DNA of 36,474 nucleotides from a bacterium. Its GTDB lineage: Bacteria > Actinomycetota > Aquicultoria > Aquicultorales > Aquicultoraceae. The stretch spans positions 1 through 36,474 of the forward strand of contig CADDYS010000011.1 of assembly GCA_902810715.1 (NCBI GenBank). The letters are read 5' to 3'. The translations under genes and the position numbers were made by a program. Shown one piece after another: positions 18,201 through 27,792 of this stretch (the stretch's first letter is position 1; the number at the start of each line of letters is the position of its first letter). A model generated the notes under the pieces. That model had not been told where the DNA came from and did no database searches. It was given only the letters and a program-made list of their open reading frames with translations.

Positions 18201-19829
18201 CTAGCGTACCTGGAACTTGAGTACCCGGTTATGCTCCGGTTCAATCACGTGAACCGCACAGGCCATTCACGGGTCAAATGTGTGTACAACCCTTAGTATC
18301 TCAAGCGGCTTTGCCGGATCAACTACCGGCATACCGATTAACGCCTCTTCAACCGGGCCACGTACACCCTTGTCGTCGCGGGGAGATAAGTTCCAGTTCG
18401 ACGGCGGAACGGCAGCGTACGTGCCGACAAGCTTGTTTTTAATTCTTATGTAGTGGCTAAGGGCACCTCGGGGTGCATCCCAACCGCTTACTCCGGTGCC
18501 GCTATCCGGTATGGGTTTCTGTATGAAAACGTTGGTTTTCCCACCCTTGATGTTGGCGAGAAGCTCATCGGCCCAGCGCGTGGCATTATCAGCATTTATC
18601 TTTGCCTTAAGGACACGCGCCGCAATCCGCCCCAGATTTGACATAAGAAGATCGACCCGGCCCGGGGCACCGATGGCTGCAAGTGTGCTATCTACAAGAT
18701 TCTTGGCCTCTGTGCGCCCGGACAAATACGCAACCAGCATCTGTGCGAGCGGGCCGACCTCCATCGGCCGGTTCTCATCCCCGTAGCGTGCCGCCTGGGT
18801 CCAATCGTACTTGCCCTTAACCGGGCCCGGATTATCAAGCGGATCCAGGCCGGTAAAGTCCATCGGCTCCTGCCCGACACTAAGCGGGTGCTTGCCTTCA
18901 CCTATTCTATCGGGATAATACGAGTACTTGGTATACATCCTCGCCTTATTTGGATCGACTTTTTCAACCTTGAGCTTGCGATCGAATATCCCTCCTCTTG
19001 GAAAAAGGCGGTCGTAAGGATCCTGGCTCTTCTCATCGAGTACACCCCAGGTAAGGTAGTTGCCGACACCCTTTCCGGTATTGGCAAGGTCGATGTAAAA
19101 TGGAGCGATAGTCAGTAGATCGGGAACCATCACATCGTTGATAAATGTTCGCACCTGATCCATCTGGCTTCGATAGAACGTTATTTCCTCAATTGTCGGC
19201 AACTGAGTCACGCCACTCGGAACCATATTCATAATCATCGGGTACTTACCGCCCAGATATGTTGCGGCATCGTTTGCAGCCTGCTGTGCATCTATTGCCT
19301 GCAGATAGTGGGCCGTAAGCTCAAGGTCAAGATCGGGGGGTAACTTGTAGCCTGGATGGTCCCAGTACATATTCGCAAACGGACCGAGCTGGCCTGAGTT
19401 AACTACAGCCCTTACCTGATCCTGAACGTTTTTAAGCGATGGCGTAGTCGGCTTGGCGTTAAGTGCGTTCGGTACGTTTACGTAATCAAACGCATTGAGG
19501 ATGTAAAACCAAAGGATATGGTCGTAGCCGATCTGCGCAGCCTCCATCATGTTGCGAATAAGTCGCGCATTATCATCGATCTTCTCAATCCCCATCGCGT
19601 GCTCCACCGCTTGAACGGAGTTTATCGCGTGAGGTGTCGGGCAAACACCGCATATCCTCTGGGCGAAATGCCAGATACCAAACGGGTCGCGGTTTTTCAT
19701 AAATATCTCAAAACCGCGAAATAAGGTGCAGGTATTCCACGCATCGGTAACCCTGCCATTCTCGACGATGCAGGTGATGCGAAGATGGCCTTCAATACGC
19801 GTTATGGGATCAATAACTACTTTTGCCAT
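18201..19829 (-). CDS. [NiFeSe] hydrogenase large subunit with in-frame TGA (selenocysteine)
   Basis: Catalytic subunit of a group 1 membrane-bound uptake hydrogenase. The N-terminal metal motif is RICGVCPTPH (about residue 60). The C-terminal motif normally reads DPCxxCxxH; here it is D-P-TGA-M-A-C-A-V-H, the TGA (18269-18267) replacing the first Cys codon. Read through as Sec, the frame continues V-I-E-P-E-H-N-R and on to a TAG at 18203-18201, giving 542 residues. The 15-residue tail after His matches the peptide removed by maturation proteases such as the one downstream. A predicted SECIS hairpin follows the TGA. The 1-base overlap with the small-subunit stop (TAATG) shows coupling. A normal caller would truncate it at 18267. 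No sel genes lie in the window. A plain nonsense mutation is the alternative, but the tail, hairpin and small-subunit Cys argue against it. Confidence 0.88.
18237..18256 (-). promoter_or_regulatory. Predicted bacterial SECIS hairpin
   Basis: On the minus strand, 10 nt after the TGA, CGGTTCA (18256-18250) pairs perfectly with TGAACCG (18243-18237) around the loop CGTGAT (18249-18244). The loop lies about 17-22 nt past the TGA and has a G in its second position and a GU step, both usual for bacterial SECIS elements, which bind SelB within the coding sequence. Folding energy was not computed. Confidence 0.72.
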
Positions 19830-20953
19830 TAGGAACTACCCCCTTTAGAGCCTTTTGAACTTTCTTCTTGCTCAGGAGGCCCGCCTTTTCCCAGCCTACC
19901 CGTCGCAACCTGACCAATGAAATGAGCCCCAAGGCCAACGGCCGTCGCAATACCGATCGCTTCACCGATTTGAGTCGGCGTTGCACCGCCAAGACCCGGG
20001 GGTGTTACGTTTGCTACGGGCTGGTAAAATGGGGTGAGCTTGTCCCAGAACTTGGGCTCAGCGCAACCGATACATGGACCATTGCGGACGCACCAGCCCA
20101 GGTGACCATTCCACTTGCGCGTTGGGCACGGGGCATTTGTGACCGGTCCCTTGCATCCCACTTTGAATAGACAGAAGCGGTTCTGCGAGGCCTCATCTCC
20201 AAATACTTCCACGAATTCACCGGCATCGAAGTGACCTCGTCGCTCGCAGTTGTCATGTATTAATTGTCCATAGAGAAATACAGGGCGACCGATCGCATCC
20301 AGCTCGGGAACTTTGTTATTTATGAGGATGTAGCTAAGTATGGCAAGCGTATCTTCGGCGTTGCCGGGACACCTCGGGCTATTAACAACCACCGGATTGG
20401 CAATACCGGCATCTTCTCTTAAAAATGCGGCAAGTCCTTTTGCGCCAGTCGGGTTCGGTGCTGCTGCCTGGATATTTCCATCGCTTGCACAGCTTCCTAT
20501 GGCAATAGTGGCCTTGGCTTTTTTGTAAGTCTGCCTAGCTATGTCCATTGATGTCTCGCCGTGAACAGTCATTGCACCGGGAACCTTGGTTGCAATTGCA
20601 CCCTCGACAATATAATAGAAATCTCCTCTATCCACCGTATCGCGAAAACTCTTCTCCGCCTGATCACCGGCCGCCGCCATGACCGTCTCGTGGTAATCAA
20701 GTGAAATCTGTCTTAAAATTAAATTGGCTACGCTCGGCGTCCTGCTTTGCAAAAGATTGACGCTGCACCCGAGGCATTCCTGGAAAAGCGACCACACAAC
20801 TGCAGGCCGCTTAGCCAACTTCTCAATAGCGGACGCTATGTCTGGGGCTGCCGTCTCCCCTAACCCGATGATAGCCCCCAGCACGCCGCAGTATTTGAGA
20901 AACTCCCGCCGCGTGATTCGAGGGAAAAACGCTAGTTCCTCGTCGTCTCGCAT
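19829..20953 (-). CDS. [NiFe(Se)] hydrogenase small subunit, Tat-exported
   Basis: Electron-transfer subunit with three Fe-S clusters, 374 aa. A twin-arginine signal (TRREFLKYCG followed by a hydrophobic stretch) carries the folded heterodimer across the membrane. The proximal cluster motif is ECLGCSVNLL and the distal one has HDNCERRGHF with RFCLFKVGC. At the medial cluster GWCVRNGPCIGC has Cys (codon 20092-20090) where standard [NiFe] enzymes have Pro, giving four Cys and a likely [4Fe-4S], as in [NiFeSe] enzymes. A C-terminal hydrophobic segment (about 325-348) anchors it. The ATG at 20953 is chosen for its GGAGGTGGAGT site; the frame is open to 21085. Its stop overlaps the large-subunit ATG. 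Confidence 0.92.
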   Translation of the reverse strand: MRDDEELAFFPRITRREFLKYCGVLGAIIGLGETAAPDIASAIEKLAKRPAVVWSLFQECLGCSVNLLQSRTPSVANLILRQISLDYHETVMAAAGDQAEKSFRDTVDRGDFYYIVEGAIATKVPGAMTVHGETSMDIARQTYKKAKATIAIGSCASDGNIQAAAPNPTGAKGLAAFLREDAGIANPVVVNSPRCPGNAEDTLAILSYILINNKVPELDAIGRPVFLYGQLIHDNCERRGHFDAGEFVEVFGDEASQNRFCLFKVGCKGPVTNAPCPTRKWNGHLGWCVRNGPCIGCAEPKFWDKLTPFYQPVANVTPPGLGGATPTQIGEAIGIATAVGLGAHFIGQVATGRLGKGGPPEQEESSKGSKGGSS

Positions 20954-21010
20954 ACTCCACCTCCACTCCCTATACCCATCGGCAATCTGCCACCGTACAT
21001 TTTTGAAGCT

Positions 21011-21040
21011 TATATACCCACTACTGAACTTACTTAACAA
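21011..21040 (-). promoter_or_regulatory. Predicted promoter of the group 1 hydrogenase operon
   Basis: Read on the minus strand: TTGTTA (21040-21035), an 18-bp spacer, TATATA (21016-21011). It lies about 58 bases before the small-subunit ATG and would start a 50-base leader. No clear operator beside it. Confidence 0.5.
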
Positions 21041-21186
21041 TTGCTTACCGCTTTTTAGAAAAAACCAAGATAATAGAGCAAGCAAAATTTTTACCCGTAT
21101 TGATACGAGCGGGATCTCATGGGTAATAAAATGTTATGAGCAAAAGAGATGGCTGGGGTGGGCTTATAGCCGGAATCATCCATTAA

Positions 21187-22830
21187 TTAATCAAACGCCG
21201 GCTCGTTTTCAGGTAATATTTGTGTCTGCTCAGCCAACAATTCAAGCCCAGCTTCTTCCCCGGGAAGGCGCTCCGAGTGGCTTTTGCGAAGAGCGATCTC
21301 CTTCATGAAGAACATGAGGATAACCCCAACAGCTATCATAAACGTGGCGATATAAAATATTCCGGTGATACTATCGGATAATGCTAGACGTAGATCGCCC
21401 ATCATGACAAAGAACGATTTTTGGGCGACCGGCGGCATCTTTGCTACAATGCCCTTTATCTCACCCAGCTTCATGAGCGACTCTGGGTTTTTCGTGCTCT
21501 CAAGTAGTTGCTTGGGCAATATCTGCAGCGTCTGCGCGTGTTTTACAAATAAATTCCCCAGCTCGTCCTTAAGATTGTTGTTCATGAGGCTCCCCATGAT
21601 CGCAACTCCAACCGTGCCCCCAATTGAGCGGAAGAACTGGGTTGCTGCCGTAACGACCCCGAGCTTGCTATGCGAAAATGCGTTCTGCACCGCAATAGTA
21701 AAGATCGGCATGGTCGTCCCGAGACCTCCGCCCAAAAGAATCATATCCCGCACAACTTCAGAGTTTTGTGTATGAACCGTCATGATAGACAGTAGATACA
21801 TGCCGAATGTTGCCGCTATTAGACCTACAATACCTAGAATCTTATATTTGCCAACTCTTGACATTACCTGCCCCGTAATCGTACTTGTAACCACCATTGA
21901 TATCATCATCGGGAAAAGAAGCAATCCTGAGTTTGTTGCGGTCTTTCCTACAACCCCCTGTATAAAAACCGGGATGTAGGCGATCGTCCCAAACATGCCC
22001 ACTCCGGTTATGAGCAAAATCGCAACGGACACTGTAAAGATACTGTTTTTAAACAGGCTCAGATCGATGATAGGCTCTTCCGCCCTGCTCTCAGCAAAGA
22101 TAAATGCAAGAAGCATCACCCCGGAGCCTGTGAAAAGACCTATGATCTCGTTTGAGCCCCATGGGTACGTTGAGCCACCCCAAACCAAAGCAAGTAGAAG
22201 CGGCACAACACATGCAAGAAGGGCCGCGGAACCCCACCAATCGATCCTGCGCCCCTTATGTCTGGCGATAGCCGGCAACACCTTTGCCAGAACGAAAATC
22301 GCCATGATACCAAACGGGATATTTATGTAAAAGTTCCACCGCCAACTCAAATTATCCGTTATGTAACCGCCTGCAAGCGGCCCAAGTATGCTCGCCAAAC
22401 CAAATACAGCGCCCATGACCCCGCCCCACTTGCCTCGCTCAGCAGGCGGGAAAATATCGCCGATTATCGCAAATGCATTGGCCATCATCGCACCGCCGCC
22501 GATACCTTGCAGGCCGCGGAAAATAATTAGCTGGGTCATGGATTGAGATGCTCCTGAAAGTATCGAGCCAACAACAAAAATTATGATTCCGCCGATGTAA
22601 AACCACTTACGTCCATAGATGTCTGAGAGCTTGCCGTAAATAGGAACCGAGGCCGTCGAGCCGAGCATGTACGCGGTAAAGACCCATGAGAGCATATCAA
22701 GACCGCCGAGTTCGCTGACAATCTTCGGCATAGCCGTCCCCACTATAGTTTGGTCAAGCGCCCCAAGCAGCATCCCGAAAAACACACCAACCATGATCAA
22801 TATCTTCTGTCTCTGCGGAAGTGTATCCAA
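21187..22830 (-). CDS. MFS drug exporter, DHA2 (EmrB/QacA) family
   Basis: Proton-driven exporter of the 14-segment DHA2 family, 547 aa. The N-terminal [15 protein letters not shown] matches the family's LDxTIVNVALP motif, motif A is [11 protein letters not shown], and motif C is in [15 protein letters not shown] Glu/Pro-rich cytosolic tail follows the last segment. The start is TTG at 22830, with GAGGTGA six or so bases upstream. Substrate unknown, probably hydrophobic drugs or metabolites. The AbrB-like gene lies 103 bases upstream on the same strand and may control it. Confidence 0.88.
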   Translation of the reverse strand: MDTLPQRQKILIMVGVFFGMLLGALDQTIVGTAMPKIVSELGGLDMLSWVFTAYMLGSTASVPIYGKLSDIYGRKWFYIGGIIIFVVGSILSGASQSMTQLIIFRGLQGIGGGAMMANAFAIIGDIFPPAERGKWGGVMGAVFGLASILGPLAGGYITDNLSWRWNFYINIPFGIMAIFVLAKVLPAIARHKGRRIDWWGSAALLACVVPLLLALVWGGSTYPWGSNEIIGLFTGSGVMLLAFIFAESRAEEPIIDLSLFKNSIFTVSVAILLITGVGMFGTIAYIPVFIQGVVGKTATNSGLLLFPMMISMVVTSTITGQVMSRVGKYKILGIVGLIAATFGMYLLSIMTVHTQNSEVVRDMILLGGGLGTTMPIFTIAVQNAFSHSKLGVVTAATQFFRSIGGTVGVAIMGSLMNNNLKDELGNLFVKHAQTLQILPKQLLESTKNPESLMKLGEIKGIVAKMPPVAQKSFFVMMGDLRLALSDSITGIFYIATFMIAVGVILMFFMKEIALRKSHSERLPGEEAGLELLAEQTQILPENEPAFD

Positions 22831-22891
22831 TCACATCACCTCACAACTTAATTTTTACGTATTAGTAGGTACCGCATACCTTAATTTTTGC

Positions 22892-22911
22892 GTCATTGCG
22901 AGCAAGACAAA
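22892..22911. repeat. Dispersed intergenic repeat, inverse copy
   Basis: GTCATTGCGAGCAAGACAAA, whose reverse complement matches the element at 15734-15762 in its TTGCTyGCAATGAC core. It lies between the AbrB-like and MFS genes and might affect read-through between them. Confidence 0.45.
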
Positions 22912-22933
22912 TCATAGCGCATGTGATGGTGCA

Positions 22934-23173
22934 CTAGCCTTCAACAACACGATTTAGAATCTGCTCCATGCTTTGCGCTTTGTTTGTCAGATGCTCTACT
23001 AAACGGCTTAACTGCTCGGCCTTTACCATGAGAAGCCCGCTGTTGTGCGGTGCCGTAAAAAAGAGCATTTTACTGCCGGGTTCAATACCGAGAGTTCGCC
23101 TGGCCTCCGCCGGTATTGAAATCTGACCCCGCTCCCCAACCGTGGCTGTACCTAGGAACGATGTATCATGCAT
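22934..23173 (-). CDS. AbrB/MazE/SpoVT-type DNA-binding protein
   Basis: A 79-aa swapped-hairpin AbrB-family protein. The motif VGERGQISIPAEARRTLGIEPGSKM is split here as GERGQISIPAEARRTLGI and EPGSKMLFF; it is the usual DNA-binding beta-alpha-beta unit. The C terminus (LSRLVEHLTNKAQSMEQIL) is a helix that could mediate dimers or effector contact. An AAAGGAGG site lies 13 bases before the ATG. The upstream 23195-23225 stretch has repeated, partly palindromic TACAT/ATGTA sequences, possible autoregulation sites. No toxin partner follows, so a transcription regulator of the MFS gene is more likely than an antitoxin. Confidence 0.82.
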   Translation of the reverse strand: MHDTSFLGTATVGERGQISIPAEARRTLGIEPGSKMLFFTAPHNSGLLMVKAEQLSRLVEHLTNKAQSMEQILNRVVEG

Positions 23174-23417
23174 AAGTTAGAAGCAACCTCCTTTACATGA
23201 TAATGCATGTAATGTATGAGGATACCACGGGCAGCTATCTTGGTCAACAGAAAAAGGAAGGGGCCAGACATAAGGTCATAAGAAATAAGCTGGTGCAAAA
23301 AATTATCCGTGGCCGTGTTTTTATTAAGGGCCACCTTAAAAGATAAGTTTTTCGCATATCCCGTTTGGGTAACGAATGGTTGTACTGCGAAAAGTTGAAT
23401 CAGGATAAGGTGGCGAT

Positions 23418-24965
23418 ATGAACGGTAATATTAATAACCCTGATGAAGGGCACGTATCTCGTGGTTGGCCCCATTCGCTCTGGATAGATACCACCCTAGA
23501 TACCAACTACCCTGTGCTTGAACAAAATATCGAGGTAGACACAGTAATTTTAGGTGGGGGCATTGTCGGTATTACAACGGCAATACTCTTAAAAGATGCG
23601 GGACAAACTGTAGCCGTCGTCGAGATGCACAAGATAGTAAAAAGCGTAACAGGCCATACCACCGCCAAAGTTTCTGCCCTTCATGGGCTAAAATACCACA
23701 AGCTTTTGAGAAACTTCACAGAGAAAAAGGCGCGTGTCTACGCAGAGGCAAACATGACAGCAATTGAGAAAGTTGCCTCCCTGGTTCAGCAAAGAAGCAT
23801 CGACTGTGATTTCAAGCGCACCTCCGCCTACACCTACACCGAATTAGACAACAATCTGGGTGAGATTAAGAGAGAATTGGAGGCAACGCAAAAGCTGGGG
23901 CTTCCAACATCCTTTGTCGTGGATACACCCTTGCCATTTGAAATTAAAGGTGCGGTTTGCCTTGATAACCAGGCCCAATTTCATCCACGCAAATATCTAC
24001 TTGCTTTGGCCAATAGTATTCCAGGCGACGGCAGCCATGTCTTTGAAAACACTCGGGCATTTAGTACAGAAGAGGGTGAGCCCTGTGTGGTTTCTACTAA
24101 TCAGGGTGATATCCGAGCCAAAAACGTAGTCCTTGCGACCGCCTTTCCTTTTCACGACACAGGGCATTTCTACGCTAAGCTTTACCCCTACTGCTTCTAC
24201 TTAACCGGCATGCACATCAAGAATGACGTGCCCGAGGGCATGTATTACAGTGACGATGGAGGCTCTCACTCGATTCGTAACCAGCCCACCGACGATGGAC
24301 TCCTTCTTATAGTTGGCGGTGGCCATCACAAAACCGGGCAAGGCGGCGATACGTTTAAGCGGTACCAGGAAGTCGAGGACTATGCCAGGGAGCGATTTGA
24401 TACCAAATCGGTAAATTATTACTGGTCGACAGAGGATTACAGCACCCCCGACATGGTGCCTTATATCGGCAAGGCTCCGAAAACCAACCACATATATATG
24501 GCCACCGGATTTGCCGGCTGGGGTATGACCAACAGCACGGTCTCGGCCATGCTTATCTCCGACTTGATTTTGGGGCGGGATAACCCCTGGGCGTCCTTCT
24601 TTGACCCATCGCGCCACGACATCGCCCAGTACGGCGGAACGTTTATGGCCGAGGGCATAAACATTGTCGAACAATACGGCAAGGAATACCTCACAAGTTT
24701 CGAAAAGATGGACCCGGCCGATTTAGCCGAGGGTGAAGGTAAGCTCATAAGAGCCGATGATAAGAAAATCGCCGCCTTTAAAGACGATGAGGGCAAAATC
24801 TACACCCTCTCGCCTTCCTGTGTCCATATGGGATGCCTAGTTAGCTGGAATGCCGCCGAGAGAACCTGGGACTGCACATGTCACGGCTCTCGTTATAACT
24901 TCAACGGTGAGGTCATACATGGCCCGGCGACCGGAGACCTGCCCGAAGAGGAATTAGGACAGTAA
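23418..24965 (+). CDS. FAD-dependent oxidoreductase with C-terminal Rieske domain
   Basis: A 515-aa DAO-type flavoprotein fused to a Rieske [2Fe-2S] domain. The dinucleotide-binding motif VILGGGIVGITTAILLKDAG is near residue 43, and ATGFAGWGMTNSTVSAMLI is the C-terminal FAD-contact segment (about 360). The Rieske cluster ligands are CVHMGC (about 472) and CTCH (about 493), giving C-x-H and C-x-x-H. Such fusions are widespread but their substrate is uncertain. It is probably cytosolic, since no signal peptide is seen. A GGTGG site precedes the ATG. It stands alone on the plus strand and converges on the SHOCT gene. Confidence 0.87.
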   Translation: MNGNINNPDEGHVSRGWPHSLWIDTTLDTNYPVLEQNIEVDTVILGGGIVGITTAILLKDAGQTVAVVEMHKIVKSVTGHTTAKVSALHGLKYHKLLRNFTEKKARVYAEANMTAIEKVASLVQQRSIDCDFKRTSAYTYTELDNNLGEIKRELEATQKLGLPTSFVVDTPLPFEIKGAVCLDNQAQFHPRKYLLALANSIPGDGSHVFENTRAFSTEEGEPCVVSTNQGDIRAKNVVLATAFPFHDTGHFYAKLYPYCFYLTGMHIKNDVPEGMYYSDDGGSHSIRNQPTDDGLLLIVGGGHHKTGQGGDTFKRYQEVEDYARERFDTKSVNYYWSTEDYSTPDMVPYIGKAPKTNHIYMATGFAGWGMTNSTVSAMLISDLILGRDNPWASFFDPSRHDIAQYGGTFMAEGINIVEQYGKEYLTSFEKMDPADLAEGEGKLIRADDKKIAAFKDDEGKIYTLSPSCVHMGCLVSWNAAERTWDCTCHGSRYNFNGEVIHGPATGDLPEEELGQ

Positions 24966-24974
24966 TCCGAGCGA

Positions 24975-25226
24975 TTAGCTAGTAAGATCGTGTTTTTTGC
25001 TCTGATACTCTTCGGCGTCAATTTCACCCTTTGCATAGCGCTCTTCAAGTATATCTATAGCCTTTGACCTGCCTTGGGTGGGTACCGCAGTTCTGCCACT
25101 TGCACCAAGCACACGAACCGCATAAGCTATACCACCGATAATAAGGGCCCAGAACAAAAGCATCGAGATAATCATAAAAATCCCCCAAAATCCAAACGGG
25201 TGACCGAAACCCCAACCATACATCAT
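24975..25226 (-). CDS. Small membrane protein with SHOCT domain
   Basis: 83 aa with an aromatic/Gly-rich N terminus (MMYGWGFGHPFGFWG), one transmembrane segment (about 15-36) and a C-terminal SHOCT motif (DILEERYAKGEIDAEEYQS), a short two-helix module thought to mediate oligomer contacts. A strong GAAGGAG site precedes the ATG at 25226. Function unknown. Confidence 0.85.
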   Translation of the reverse strand: MMYGWGFGHPFGFWGIFMIISMLLFWALIIGGIAYAVRVLGASGRTAVPTQGRSKAIDILEERYAKGEIDAEEYQSKKHDLTS

Positions 25227-25305
25227 GGTTAACTCACTCCTTCCTATTCATAATATACCGAATAGATATGAATAAGTTATGAAGAAGAATTTTAGAAGTT
25301 ATGAA

Positions 25306-26520
25306 TTATTTGCGCTTTAGAACCAGGATGGCCACGTCGTCTGTGAGGTTACCATCAGCAAAGCGAATCGCCTCATCCCTAAGATGCTCGACGATGGCGT
25401 TTGCCGGTGCATTGCGCACCTGTTGAACCGCTTCAAGAACCCGGTCCTCGCCATAGAAGCCTTTTGCACTACGCGCCTCGGTCAATCCATCCGTATATGC
25501 AACGAAAATATCCCCGGACCCAAGCTCAACTTCGCTAACCGAATAAGTCGCATCCTCATCAACGGCAAGCGCAATTCCACCTGGCTTCAGCAGGCGGCAA
25601 CTCTTGCTGCAAAGAATAGGTATGGGGTTCCCGGCACTTACCAGCTCCAGGCGACCCGCCCCCATATATGCGCCTGCCAAAGCGGTCGCAAAATGCCCGG
25701 CCTCAAGCTCCTCCTTAAGCACCCGGTTCAACCTAGCCATGGTAGCAGTTAAGTCTTGGTTCTCACGCATAAAACCCCTGAACTGGTAGCGAAGCATCGC
25801 GGCATCGGTTGCCGCCCCAAGTCCGTGACCCGAGAGGTCGCCTATTATAAAAGCGGCCTCCAAAGGATTTAGCATAAAAAGATCGACAAGGTCGCCACCT
25901 ACCCGCGCCCGCTCGGTGGAAGATAGATAGATGTAGGCCACTTCGAGATCGATTACTTTTTTCGGGACCTTGGCAAATAGTCCTTCTTGAATCAATCGCC
26001 CAAGTTCGGCTTCTTCTAAGAGCTCTTCACGGTAGTTCCGGAAATATGATGTAGCGATGGCGGCAAGCGCCGCATGAAGAAACTCATCCATCTCAACCAG
26101 CCACTCCATCGTCTTCTCCAACGGCTTCCGAGGTAGTAATGGCATATAGCTTGCTTCAAGAAAATGCAGGCTGATTATCAACGCCTCGTAGGGAAAGTCC
26201 CTGGCAGCCAGAACGGCGCCCGTTTTTTCAAGGTCCTCAATACACCTCTCAAGTTGGCGTGTCTGCATACAACCCAGCATATTATGGAAAACCCCACCGA
26301 AAACATCCTTTAACTCATCGCGGGTAAATGCCGGCGGGCTCCAGGCCATAAATTGGGTCCTAACCCATCTATCGACAATCTCTGCCTCATGGGGGATCAA
26401 AATCTCGGCGAGTTCCCTTAGAGCATCCTCGCTTACCTTGGCGAACTTTATGATCCGGTAGCCCACGAAACTGGGTGTCTCTCCGCTACCTTCATGTTCA
26501 AAATTTTGGTTGGCATCCAT
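25306..26520 (-). CDS. SpoIIE/RsbU-type PP2C protein phosphatase
   Basis: Serine phosphatase of the PPM/SpoIIE class, 404 aa. An all-helical N-terminal region (about 25-195) resembles RsbU-type sensor domains but is not assigned. The catalytic domain shows GGDLVDLF, the metal motif GDLSGHGLGAATDAAMLR, VAYTDGLTEAR and TDDVAILVLKR, with the acidic metal ligands in place. These enzymes normally dephosphorylate anti-sigma-factor antagonists. An ATG at 26520 is preferred; the frame extends to a TTG at 26556. It is divergent from the tandem-GAF gene across 164 bases. A partner antagonist or anti-sigma kinase is not in the window. Confidence 0.87.
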   Translation of the reverse strand: MDANQNFEHEGSGETPSFVGYRIIKFAKVSEDALRELAEILIPHEAEIVDRWVRTQFMAWSPPAFTRDELKDVFGGVFHNMLGCMQTRQLERCIEDLEKTGAVLAARDFPYEALIISLHFLEASYMPLLPRKPLEKTMEWLVEMDEFLHAALAAIATSYFRNYREELLEEAELGRLIQEGLFAKVPKKVIDLEVAYIYLSSTERARVGGDLVDLFMLNPLEAAFIIGDLSGHGLGAATDAAMLRYQFRGFMRENQDLTATMARLNRVLKEELEAGHFATALAGAYMGAGRLELVSAGNPIPILCSKSCRLLKPGGIALAVDEDATYSVSEVELGSGDIFVAYTDGLTEARSAKGFYGEDRVLEAVQQVRNAPANAIVEHLRDEAIRFADGNLTDDVAILVLKRK

Positions 26521-26684
26521 AACACCTATTGTATAAGCAAAGCCATAGTGAGGCAATCGGACTGCCCCGCCGCAAAAAGAACTGCATGCTTAACCAAACA
26601 TAATGGATCTAGATTGGTTACAGCAATTTCAATGGGGGTAATTAGGTAGAAACGTGATGCCTTATTGTATACGAGGAGTAAAAG

Positions 26685-27776
26685 ATGGTTTTAGAGAAGG
26701 AACACTGTTTAGCACTGTTTGAGATAAGCAAATCGTTAGCTTCAGCTCGTAACCTTCCGGCCATTTTACAGGTCATTGTTAAAGACGCGACAGAAGCTAC
26801 CGGTGCAAAAGCAAGCTCGATCCGCCTCCTCGATGAAATAGGAAAATCCTTAAAACGTGTAGCCGCCTATGGCCTAAGCAATGCCTACTTGAAAAAAGAC
26901 CCGATTGAGGTTGAAAAAAGCCCGGTGGATCAGGAAGCGTTGCGGGGAAAGGTCGTGGTCATAACCGATGTTACCGCAGACCCCAGGTGGCTGTACTCGG
27001 AAGAGTCTAAACATGAGAAAATAGGCTCGGTTCTTACTTTAAGCCTTCCCATGCACGACACAGCATTAGGCACAATCCGGCTTTATTTTTCGCAGCCGCA
27101 TAAATTTTCAGAAACTGAAATCGAATTTATGACGGCTTTAGCCGGTCTTGGCGCTATTGCCATCGACAACGCACGTGCCTATGAAAGAACCGAAAAGCGT
27201 TGCGCCGACCTCGCGGTTCTCAATAGGGTTGCAGAAGAAATAAACCGCACCTTGAATCTCTCAGATGTGATAAATCTTGCTGCTAAAAACGTGGCGCAGC
27301 TAATAGGCGTAAAGGCAAGCTCGATCAGGCTTCTCGATGAAAAGACAGGGACGTTAAAGCTTGCCGCAGCCTATGGCCTTAGCGATGCATATATTAAAAA
27401 AGGTCCCGTTGAGGTTAAAAAAAGTCCGATAGATCAACGAGCCCTGCAGGGAGAGATAGTGGCAATAACTGATGCAGCTACCGATCCCCTCTGGGAGTAT
27501 CCAGAGGAAGCAAAGCGCGAAGGAATAGTCTCGGCTATGGCGGCTCCGATGTTTATTAAAAACAAAGCGATCGGGGTGCTTAGAATATATACGGGGCAGC
27601 CGCATATCTTCTTCGACGAGGAAAAAGAGCTGCTGGAAGCAATCGCCAGGCATACAGCAATTGCGATAGAAAATGCCAGATTATACGAATTTACGGTTAA
27701 GAGTCATGACGAGCTCATTCAAGAAGTTTTACGAGGCTTGCCTGATGTTTGGTCTACCGTAACAGGGGCAGCCTAG
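26685..27776 (+). CDS. Tandem GAF domain protein
   Basis: 363 aa made of two GAF domains (about 15-165 and 180-340) that look like an internal duplication: ASSIRLLDE occurs in both, followed by AAYGLSxAYxKK, then EVxKSPxDQ and IxDxxxDP. No kinase, cyclase, phosphodiesterase or DNA-binding domain is present, and a short acidic helix ends the protein. It could be a redox or ligand sensor working through partner proteins. A GAGGAG site precedes the ATG. The next hydrogenase gene starts only about 16 bases later, so it is probably the first gene of that operon. Regulation of or by the hydrogenase is inference. Confidence 0.85.
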   Translation: MVLEKEHCLALFEISKSLASARNLPAILQVIVKDATEATGAKASSIRLLDEIGKSLKRVAAYGLSNAYLKKDPIEVEKSPVDQEALRGKVVVITDVTADPRWLYSEESKHEKIGSVLTLSLPMHDTALGTIRLYFSQPHKFSETEIEFMTALAGLGAIAIDNARAYERTEKRCADLAVLNRVAEEINRTLNLSDVINLAAKNVAQLIGVKASSIRLLDEKTGTLKLAAAYGLSDAYIKKGPVEVKKSPIDQRALQGEIVAITDAATDPLWEYPEEAKREGIVSAMAAPMFIKNKAIGVLRIYTGQPHIFFDEEKELLEAIARHTAIAIENARLYEFTVKSHDELIQEVLRGLPDVWSTVTGAA

Positions 27777-27792
27777 AAGAAATCGATTGGTT

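Noticed and set aside
22934-23173. MazE-type antitoxin of a toxin-antitoxin pair
   Set aside because: No small toxin gene lies next to it; the next gene is a 547-aa exporter.
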